From contig JABACD010000006.1 in the NCBI GenBank assembly GCA_014237855.1, positions 130,089 to 188,285 on the forward strand: a stretch of 58,197 bases of DNA. The letters run 5' to 3'. Shown here in pieces: positions 1-6,816 of this stretch. Below the pieces are notes generated by a model, which worked only from the letters and a program-made list of their open reading frames with translations, did not search any database and was not told the origin of the DNA. The stretch comes from Planctomycetota bacterium (GTDB lineage Bacteria; Planctomycetota; UBA1135; GCA-002686595). Both the position numbers and the translations under genes were made by a program. Position 1 is the first letter of the stretch. Every line of letters begins with the position of its first letter.

Positions 1-1307
1 AGCCGGCGATCCGCGGCTTCCCTGGTGACCTCTCCTGAGGCGACCATCGCCTTGAGCTTGGCCTCGGCCGCGGCGTACTCCTCGCGGGTGAAGCTCACGA
101 CCTTCTCGCCCTGCTTGTCCGCAGCCTTCACCATCCTCCGGCGCATCCCTTCCAGCTTTGACGTCATCTCCTTCTGGCTCAGTCGGCCTGACTTGACAGC
201 CTCACGCAGCTCCGCCTCCATGCGTGCGTAGTCCTCCTTGGTGATCGCCTTGTCCTGCTCGATCTCAGAGCTGAGCATGCTCTCAGGTACCGAGACCTTC
301 GAGGAGGCCATACCCAGGTTGGTGACTCCCGCCGCGATGAGCACGAGGGAAAGTGATCCAAGGAAGAAGGAACGACTGCCGAGGCGGGCCAGGCCTTTGC
401 TCGTGGGAGCCTCGATAATTCTTGAAATGCGCTTCATGAGTGAGCCTCCATGGGCTGATGTGATCGTGGTTGGAAGGGTCAGTCGCAGGGACTCCAGCTG
501 GGCGAGGGCTTCAGCCAGATTTCTGCGATCTCTGTTCGAGAGGATCGATGCGTCGTCACAGCAGTTCTCGCGCTCTTCGCGAATCTGCTTCGAGATCCAC
601 CAGGTGATTGGATGAAAAAAGAGTAGCGACTCGATGACACACTGGACGAGGTTCCAGAGGTGGTCATGGCGCCGGATGTGAGCGAGCTCATGGGCAAGGA
701 CTGCCCTGAGCTGATCAGGTGTGAGGTTGGTGAGAGCCGAGAGCGGGACGAGGACCACAGGCGCGATGAACCCCACGACCATCGGTGCCTCCGCGAGAGA
801 GCTCTGCAGGAACCGGACGGTCCTGTCGATCCCGAGCTCTCGCTTGATTGATTCAAAGAGCACTCTCACCTCCTGGGCGGGCTCGGAGACCGAGACCGTC
901 TTGAGCCGGCGTGTCCATAGCCAGTCTCTGCCATGGCGAACGGCCATGAACAGCACCCCCAAACACCAGGACCAGGCAGCGACTGCCGAGACGTCGAGCT
1001 CGGTGCTGGCCGGCAAGCTGAATGGGATGAGAGGTGAGCTCGAGTCGGCAAGCAATTCAGTCGGCGTGGTGACCGCACTCGAGGGGAGCAACCAGAGGAA
1101 GGTCCCGACAAAGGCCGCGAAGGCGACAAGCAGCGCACTCGAGGCGATGTGGTAGCGCAGTGACGCCCTCCGTTGTGGCAGTCCATCAAGCAGGATTGCG
1201 GTGAGAAGACCAATCAGCGCTCCCTGCCAGAGAAAATGAATCACGGCCCAGCCCAGAGCTGACCAGAGCGTGGTGGCTGATGAGGTGAAGAACTCGGAGA
1301 AGGACAT
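1..1307 (-). CDS. M56 (BlaR1/MecR1-type) membrane metallopeptidase, partial
   Basis: Reading frame opens at ATG 1307-1305 and runs off the left edge of the window, so the C-terminus is missing (435 codons visible). Hydrophobic helices lie near residues 13-40 and 57-75, with another near 107-122. The zinc protease motif HELAH is at about 206-210, followed by a downstream NCCDD segment typical of M56 enzymes. Another membrane helix sits near 320-340. The family senses a signal and cleaves the BlaI repressor. Its start overlaps the BlaI stop (TGATG), implying translational coupling. Instead of a penicillin-binding domain, the visible C-terminal part carries charged helical repeats (see findings), so the signal is probably not a beta-lactam. 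Confidence 0.9.
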   Translation of the reverse strand, partial: MSFSEFFTSSATTLWSALGWAVIHFLWQGALIGLLTAILLDGLPQRRASLRYHIASSALLVAFAAFVGTFLWLLPSSAVTTPTELLADSSSPLIPFSLPASTELDVSAVAAWSWCLGVLFMAVRHGRDWLWTRRLKTVSVSEPAQEVRVLFESIKRELGIDRTVRFLQSSLAEAPMVVGFIAPVVLVPLSALTNLTPDQLRAVLAHELAHIRRHDHLWNLVQCVIESLLFFHPITWWISKQIREERENCCDDASILSNRDRRNLAEALAQLESLRLTLPTTITSAHGGSLMKRISRIIEAPTSKGLARLGSRSFFLGSLSLVLIAAGVTNLGMASSKVSVPESMLSSEIEQDKAITKEDYARMEAELREAVKSGRLSQKEMTSKLEGMRRRMVKAADKQGEKVVSFTREEYAAAEAKLKAMVASGEVTREAADRR

Positions 1308-1699
1308 CAGCCCGGCTCCCCCTCGAGCTTGTCCAGGAGAGCGCGGATCTCTCTCAGCTCCTCTGGACTTGACTTCCTCGTCGAGAGCGCCTGGAGTGCG
1401 AGACGCCCCGCCGAGCCGGCAAAGACACGGTCCACGAGGTCCCGCAGGATGACCCCCTGGGTCTGCATCTGAGGCTGAGCGGCAGAGAAGACCTGGGGGC
1501 GCACCGAGGTGTCACGCACCAGGAGCTCCTTGTCCGTCATGATCTGCATGAACTTCAGGACCGTGGTGTAGCCGATCTCCTCCTGCTTGATCAGCAGATC
1601 ATGCACCTCTCGAACGGTCTTGGGCCCGTGCTGCCAGATCACGCCGAGGATCTTCAGCTCCGAGTCCGTGGGCTTGCGCCGGCTCTTTCGGATGGACAT
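1307..1699 (-). CDS. blaI: BlaI/MecI/CopY-family transcriptional repressor
   Basis: 130 residues, the usual length of the family. Residues 10-60 form the winged helix: an N-terminal helix starting at PTDSELKIL, then the YTTVLKFMQ recognition segment near 44-52. The C-terminal half is the helical dimerisation and protease-sensing region. The start at ATG 1699 is chosen because it places the conserved N-terminus correctly; a longer reading frame continues upstream to 1870 but has no family similarity and crosses the operators. It forms a two-gene unit with the M56 protease. BlaI dimers bind inverted repeats at their own promoter, and two such repeats lie 14-59 bp upstream. Confidence 0.92.
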   Translation of the reverse strand: MSIRKSRRKPTDSELKILGVIWQHGPKTVREVHDLLIKQEEIGYTTVLKFMQIMTDKELLVRDTSVRPQVFSAAQPQMQTQGVILRDLVDRVFAGSAGRLALQALSTRKSSPEELREIRALLDKLEGEPG

Positions 1700-1713
1700 C
1701 CGGCAGACCCTAC

Positions 1714-1727
1714 ACGAAACATTTCGT
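1714..1727. promoter_or_regulatory. Candidate BlaI operator O1 (ACGAA-N4-TTCGT)
   Basis: Perfect inverted repeat ACGAA-acat-TTCGT, extended by one more pair to CACGAAA-CA-TTTCGTG (1713-1728). It lies 14 bp upstream of the blaI start, where repressor binding would block transcription. The repeat is seen directly; its assignment to BlaI is inferred from position. Confidence 0.6.
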
Positions 1728-1744
1728 GCATCGACTCCAGAAGC

Positions 1745-1758
1745 ACGAATTCCTTCGT
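1745..1758. promoter_or_regulatory. Candidate BlaI operator O2 (ACGAA-N4-TTCGT)
   Basis: Second copy of the same repeat, ACGAA-ttcc-TTCGT. Its centre is 31 bp from that of O1, close to three helical turns, so two dimers would sit on the same DNA face. It lies between blaI and the divergent sulfatase gene and could control both. Confidence 0.5.
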
Positions 1759-1926
1759 CAAAACCGCAAGGGGGCCTGGGGTCTCGGCTTCCGTCTGCCA
1801 GAGCTGTGTCAGGTCGGTTCCCGGAGCCGTGTCGGCCTCCAGTGCTGGTGCGCCACCTACCCTCCACCATCCCCCCGCTGGTCTGCCAGCCAGACCAGAG
1901 GCCTCGAGCTAGCGGTAGCGCCTATC

Positions 1927-3843
1927 ATGAGCCCCATGCAAAAGACCAAGTTGCTGGCCCTCTCCGTGTTGCTCTGCGCTCCTGCACTCCACGCTCAGCA
2001 GGATCGCCCGCCGAACGTCGTCTTCATCATGTCCGACGAGCTGGCCTACTTCGAGCTATCACACATGGGCAATCCCTACATCAAGACGCCGCGAATCGAC
2101 CGCATGGCAGCCGAGGGGATGCGCCTCACCCAGGCCCACGCCGGCGCGCCGGTCTGTGCGCCACTGCGCTGCAACCTGATGACCGGGAAGCACGCGGGAC
2201 ACGCATCGGTGAGGGCCAACGACGGGGGAACACCGCTCCGTGAAGGCGAGGCCACGATCGCCAGTGCTCTCGGCGCGAGGGGCTATGCAACAGGTGGCTT
2301 CGGCAAGTGGGGCTGTGGAGGCCGCGATTCCACGGGTGTACCTGAAGAACATGGCTTTGATGTCTTCTTCGGCTACTACGACCAGGTGCACGCACACTCC
2401 TTCTATCCGCCCTACCTGATTCGTAACAGCGAGGAGGTGCCGCTCGAAGGCAATGCCGGCGGACGTGCTGGCCAGACCTACTCCCACTACCAGATCATGG
2501 AAGCCGGGCTCGACTTCATCCGTGAGAACAAGGAGCGCCCCTTCTTCTGCTACCTCCCGATCACTCCCCCCCACGGGATGTACGACATTCCTGCAGGTGA
2601 CCCGGCCTGGAAGCTCTACCAGGGCGAGGCCTGGATCGAGGACCCGGCCATCAAGCAGGACATCAAGAACTACGCGGCCATGGTCAGCATGGTCGACCGA
2701 GACGTCGGTCAGGTGCTCGATCTACTCGATGAGCTGGAGCTCACCGACAACACGATCGTCTTCTTCACCGGTGACAACGGCGGCTGGGATCGCTTCAGGT
2801 CGAAGGAGCACCCACGTGGGTTCTTCATGCCCAACAAGGACCCTCGCAGCGACGTGGAGTTCCGCGGAGGCAAGGGCAACCTGTACCAGGGCGGGCTCCT
2901 GATTCCCTTCCTCGTACGCTGGCCTGGCAAGATCGAGCCCGGACAGGAGAGCGACCTGGTCTTCTACCAGCCAGATATCCTGCCGACCCTGGCAGAGCTC
3001 TGCGGAGCGCCGACACCTGAGGATGTGGACGGCCTGTCGATCCTGCCCACCCTGCTGGGTAGCGGCCCGCAAGTGGAGCACGACTTCCTCTACTGGGAGT
3101 ACGGCAATCAGCGAGCGGTGCGCGTGGAAAACTGGAAGGGTGTCCTCGATCGCAAGCTCGACGAGTGGTCGCTCTACAACCTGGATGATGATGTTGGTGA
3201 GACCACGGACGTCGCCCAGCAGCACCCTGAAGAGCTGGCCCGGATCGTGGCGATCTCCGAACGCGAGCACGAACCCGCGCGGCCAGGTACCTACCGGGAC
3301 AAGGCTCGCACCCGACACGAGCGTGACCGCCGGGCAAAGTGGGGAGAGGATGGCGACCCGCGCAAGTCGACGCAGAAGGTGAACACCATCGAAGCCAAGC
3401 ACCTGATCCCCGCCGCCCAGACGAAGCTGGTTCACTGCAGCAGCGAGAATTCTCAGAATGGCAAACTTGCCGAGAATGCCATCGACGGTGATCCACGCAC
3501 GGTGTGGCACACGAGCTGGTCGGCCGGACTCGATAAGTACCCCCACGAGCTGGTGATCGATCTAGGGGCTGAGTTCGAGGTGCGCGGGTTTCGTTACCTG
3601 GCTCGTCAGGACGGGGGCTGGAATGGAACCATCGCCACAGCCGAGTTCTTCGTGGCCTCCGACATTGAGAAGCTGGGAGAAGAGCCGGTGCTGAAGACCA
3701 CCTTCAGCCGCGTGCGCACCGCCCAGGCCGCTGACCTCGCCCAGCCCTTGCGCGGCCGCTATGTCATGCTGCGTGCGCTCTCGGAGGTCGGAGGAAACCC
3801 CTGGGCCTCGGCGGCAGAGATCGGGGTGATCGGCGTCCGGTGA
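1927..3843 (+). CDS. Secreted sulfatase with C-terminal discoidin (F5/8 type C) domain
   Basis: 638 residues from ATG 1927 (ATG 1936 is an alternative); an open frame extends upstream but this start gives a clean signal peptide (about 1-23, LHA cleavage). Sulfatase domain covers about 27-440. The formylglycine motif is CAPLR at 77-81, a C-x-P-x-R type needing oxidation of Cys77. The first metal-ligand pair, usually Asp-Asp, reads Asp37-Glu38. FGKWG and FTGDNGGW motifs are present. Residues 503-638 (HCSSEN start, DGDPRTVWHTSW core) resemble a discoidin carbohydrate-binding domain. Likely removes sulfate from polysaccharide outside the cytoplasm. Divergent from blaI with the operators between them. 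Confidence 0.88.
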   Translation: MSPMQKTKLLALSVLLCAPALHAQQDRPPNVVFIMSDELAYFELSHMGNPYIKTPRIDRMAAEGMRLTQAHAGAPVCAPLRCNLMTGKHAGHASVRANDGGTPLREGEATIASALGARGYATGGFGKWGCGGRDSTGVPEEHGFDVFFGYYDQVHAHSFYPPYLIRNSEEVPLEGNAGGRAGQTYSHYQIMEAGLDFIRENKERPFFCYLPITPPHGMYDIPAGDPAWKLYQGEAWIEDPAIKQDIKNYAAMVSMVDRDVGQVLDLLDELELTDNTIVFFTGDNGGWDRFRSKEHPRGFFMPNKDPRSDVEFRGGKGNLYQGGLLIPFLVRWPGKIEPGQESDLVFYQPDILPTLAELCGAPTPEDVDGLSILPTLLGSGPQVEHDFLYWEYGNQRAVRVENWKGVLDRKLDEWSLYNLDDDVGETTDVAQQHPEELARIVAISEREHEPARPGTYRDKARTRHERDRRAKWGEDGDPRKSTQKVNTIEAKHLIPAAQTKLVHCSSENSQNGKLAENAIDGDPRTVWHTSWSAGLDKYPHELVIDLGAEFEVRGFRYLARQDGGWNGTIATAEFFVASDIEKLGEEPVLKTTFSRVRTAQAADLAQPLRGRYVMLRALSEVGGNPWASAAEIGVIGVR

Positions 3844-3956
3844 GAGTCGCAGCCCGGTGGGTCGGGTACGGGCGAGGCCTCTGAAGGTCTGCCGGCCACG
3901 CCCGACCCCAGCACGAAGCCCATCCAAGCCAGGAACGGAAGATCCTGCAGGCCCTT

Positions 3957-4334
3957 CTAGATGGGACCGACAAGAAAGCCCGCGACTCCCCAAGCCGCTG
4001 CCAACAGCGCGGTGAACAGGGGGGCGCAGGCGATCAGGAGCGGCAGGACGTGCAAGGGCCTGACTCCGCCCCGATGCCGGGCCCGTACCGCCTGCCAGAG
4101 CAGATAGCCGACGAGAACGCCCAGCAGGAGGAACTCGAGCAGGATTCCGATCTCAGCTCCCGAGACCTCCCGCGGGTTGGACTCACTGATCTTGCCGTTG
4201 TATTCGAACAGCGTGGAGAGATTCGCATGGATCGTCAGGGCGATGACGCCATAGCCGATGAGCGTGGCCAGGCATGCGCGCCCGACCCAGCGGCCAAGTG
4301 AGAGGGCATCTCTCGCCTCGGATTTGATGCTCAT
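3957..4334 (-). CDS. Small hypothetical integral membrane protein
   Basis: 125 residues from ATG 4334 (an upstream in-frame start at 4352 is less likely). Three predicted membrane segments, near 20-40, 66-86 and 98-122. No recognised family. It lies 52 bp downstream of the DUF1080 gene on the same strand and may be the last gene of that unit. It converges on the sulfatase; the 113-bp gap holds an 8-bp GGGTCGGG/CCCGACCC repeat with a long loop, which is weak as a terminator. Confidence 0.6.
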   Translation of the reverse strand: MSIKSEARDALSLGRWVGRACLATLIGYGVIALTIHANLSTLFEYNGKISESNPREVSGAEIGILLEFLLLGVLVGYLLWQAVRARHRGGVRPLHVLPLLIACAPLFTALLAAAWGVAGFLVGPI

Positions 4335-4386
4335 GGACGAAGTGTAGACCACCCGGGTGGTGGTGCTCAGAAGCCCTCATCTCATT

Positions 4387-5121
4387 TCACCGACCAGGCT
4401 GATCTTCATCGCCGCGCTGGTCAGCACCGTCCCTGGAGAGCGGCACCAGCTCGAGCCTTCTGAACTCACACGGTGCGCCCTCGGCCTGAATCGCTATCTG
4501 GCCACTCGAAGCCGTGCAGTCATAGCCCTCATTCACCAGGTCACCGTTCACCCAGACTGTCACCATGTCCAGAGAGCACTCGATGACCATCTGATTCCAC
4601 TCGCCAGGCTCGTTCTCCGAGTCGTCGGTCGTGTTCTTGATGCGCCGGTTCTTGCCCTCGATGACCCCCCACGATTCCTCGGGTCCACGACGTGCGACCA
4701 TCTCATCGACGGCGATGTCCTCACCGATGCACCAGAAGTCGCCAGCATTGCCCACGTGCATCTGGCACTCGATGGACTGTGGAAACATCTCGTAGAGCAT
4801 TCTCGGCGTGGAGGCATGGACGAGAATGCCACAGTTTCCGGGCTCGCCCACCCAGCGGTACTCCGCGGTCAGCCGGTAGTCACTGTAGCGCTCATCGGTG
4901 ATGAGGTGCCCATTGGGACTACCATTGGAGACCAGCAGGCCATCGCGCACCTCAAAGGCAGGAGCAACATCCCGGTCATCGTCTGCGGCGGGAACATCAG
5001 CATGCCAGCCAGAGAGATCCGTGCCGTTGAAGAGCGAGATCGAGCTCGGGCCCTGCTCAGGTGCGGAGGCACAGCCGACAACGAGTGACCAGATGAGTAG
5101 CGCAACAGGGAGTTCTTTCAT
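4387..5121 (-). CDS. DUF1080 (3-keto-disaccharide hydrolase-like) lipoprotein
   Basis: 244 residues. A lipoprotein signal ends in VVGC (Cys17). The DUF1080 fold starts at SISLFNGTDLSGWHAD (about 28) and continues with typical strands including GNCGILVHAS (about 95) and NQMVIECSLDMVTVWVNG near 175-193. DUF1080 proteins are concanavalin-like folds, abundant in planctomycetes, some of which act on 3-keto-glycosides. Lies 25 bp downstream of the FAD-linked oxidase on the same strand, which fits a sugar-oxidation role. The exact substrate cannot be read. Confidence 0.88.
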   Translation of the reverse strand: MKELPVALLIWSLVVGCASAPEQGPSSISLFNGTDLSGWHADVPAADDDRDVAPAFEVRDGLLVSNGSPNGHLITDERYSDYRLTAEYRWVGEPGNCGILVHASTPRMLYEMFPQSIECQMHVGNAGDFWCIGEDIAVDEMVARRGPEESWGVIEGKNRRIKNTTDDSENEPGEWNQMVIECSLDMVTVWVNGDLVNEGYDCTASSGQIAIQAEGAPCEFRRLELVPLSRDGADQRGDEDQPGR

Positions 5122-5146
5122 GCCCAGACTCTAAGAGGATCGCTCC

Positions 5147-6580
5147 TCAATGAGAACAATCGTCGTCCGTGCGGCTGGCCTGATCAAGGAGTTCTGCCGT
5201 CCACGGGTTCTGGAAGACACGCTCTGGATCCAGCCTGCTCGAGACAGCGCGAAAGTCCTTCATTCCCGGGTAGACAGCTTCCAGCTCCTCGGGACTCAGG
5301 GGGCAGACCTTGCCCCAGTGGGGCCGCGCACCAAACAGGCGCGACATGCTCTCGGCCATGAAGCGAGCAAACTGGAAGAAACCCGACCGACGATGTGGTT
5401 TGACGTAGCTGATGAAGCTGATTGCATACCAATCCTCCCCTGCACCGGAAGCCATGGAGATCAGGGTATCGTCGGGGATGACGCGCCGAATACAGATCGG
5501 ATAGTGGTGGCAGTACTTGCCCTGGAGCGCCCTCAGATCCTCCTGCAGGCCGAGGGACTCGAGCCGCTGCTGGTTCCTCGAGGAGAGGCTGCTCTCCCCC
5601 CCACCCGCCAGCTTCAGGACATCCCTGGTGTAGCTGAGCGCCTCTTCCAGCTGATCGCGACGCACGAACAGCTCGATCTCGATGTGTCGAAAAGCCTCAT
5701 GCCTCATCACCAGCATGGATGAGGAGCGATCCACCACCCGCCAACCACGCAGAACGAAGAGCGGCAGGACATGGCGGAAGATGCCCCGGACCAGGCTGCG
5801 AATCATCCCCCAGCGAACCAGGGATAGGATCAAGAGATGAAGACCATGATCCATCACGACCAGCCAGTAGAGCCGATAGAGACTCGCATGCCAGGAGCGT
5901 GCGTCGTCTGTCTCCCGCCGGTGCTGAGCGATGTACGACCAGCGCCAGGGAATGAGAAAGAACTGCTGGAGCGGAAGTGATGGCTCTCTTCGAAGTACCT
6001 CCGACAGGCTGGAGTACTCACCAAGGTATTCCTGGATGTTGTACTGCTTCCGACAGCGAATCCGGACCGACAGGATGATGCCGAGAGACCCCAACGAGCA
6101 CCTGGCCGCGCGCAGGGCCTGCCCCTCGCTGACCTCCTCGACGATAGCCTCGCCAGTGTTGCCATCAAAACGAGCCAGACGAACCCCCACGATGTAGTGG
6201 GACATGCTGTGACGGCCCGAACCGTGAGTTCCGGTCGAGATCGCACCGGCCACGGTCTGAACGGTGATCAGTCCCAGCGAGGGCAGGGTGGCCCCTTGCC
6301 GACCGAGCTCATCCAGGAGGCGCTTGATCTGGCAGCCTGCCCCGACCGTACCCACCAGCTGATCACCTTCCGACCTGAGCTCGACGGTATTCAGCTCTCG
6401 TAGATCCAGAAGCACGCCATCCGCCAGGACAGCCTCGCTCCAGCTGTGAAGCCTCCCGACAGCGCGGACCCGCTGGCCGCGATGCCGGTTCAGGATCTCG
6501 AGAACCTCAGCCTCATCAGCTGGGGTGTAGGCCGCAGTCGGCTGGAGATCCTGGTTCTGGCCGAAGTTCTTGAGTAGCAC
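5147..6580 (-). CDS. FAD-binding oxidase of the aldono-/gulono-lactone oxidase (VAO) family
   Basis: 477 residues from a GTG start at 6580; the family N-terminus (NFGQNQDLQPTAAYTP) begins immediately after it. The PP-loop FAD domain (about 15-190) contains GRLHSWSE, whose His45 sits where VAO-type enzymes bind FAD covalently, and TGTHGSG (116-122) contacting the cofactor. The C-terminal half resembles the ALO substrate domain, including GARPHWGK. Likely oxidises a sugar lactone or polyol, passing electrons to oxygen or another acceptor. No signal peptide is seen, so it is probably cytoplasmic. Same strand as the DUF1080 gene 25 bp downstream. Substrate is uncertain. Confidence 0.85.
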   Translation of the reverse strand: MLLKNFGQNQDLQPTAAYTPADEAEVLEILNRHRGQRVRAVGRLHSWSEAVLADGVLLDLRELNTVELRSEGDQLVGTVGAGCQIKRLLDELGRQGATLPSLGLITVQTVAGAISTGTHGSGRHSMSHYIVGVRLARFDGNTGEAIVEEVSEGQALRAARCSLGSLGIILSVRIRCRKQYNIQEYLGEYSSLSEVLRREPSLPLQQFFLIPWRWSYIAQHRRETDDARSWHASLYRLYWLVVMDHGLHLLILSLVRWGMIRSLVRGIFRHVLPLFVLRGWRVVDRSSSMLVMRHEAFRHIEIELFVRRDQLEEALSYTRDVLKLAGGGESSLSSRNQQRLESLGLQEDLRALQGKYCHHYPICIRRVIPDDTLISMASGAGEDWYAISFISYVKPHRRSGFFQFARFMAESMSRLFGARPHWGKVCPLSPEELEAVYPGMKDFRAVSSRLDPERVFQNPWTAELLDQASRTDDDCSH

Positions 6581-6816
6581 GGGAGGCGTGAGTCCTGATC
6601 AAGGGCGTCCGTGGAGGTTGCCAGGGATTACACAGGGAATCAGCCTGTGTTCCCAGATCTTGTGTCGGGACAGACTCACCGGCTCCAGGACGCCCGACCT
6701 CCCCACTGTCAGTGACGATGGGTGACAGGTCCCTCCAGCCGGCCCCCCATCCAGGGCTTCGCGAGCGGTCCCGAGGCCCGCTGCTCGGATTCGGAAGCTG
6801 GAGTTCCTGACAGGCC

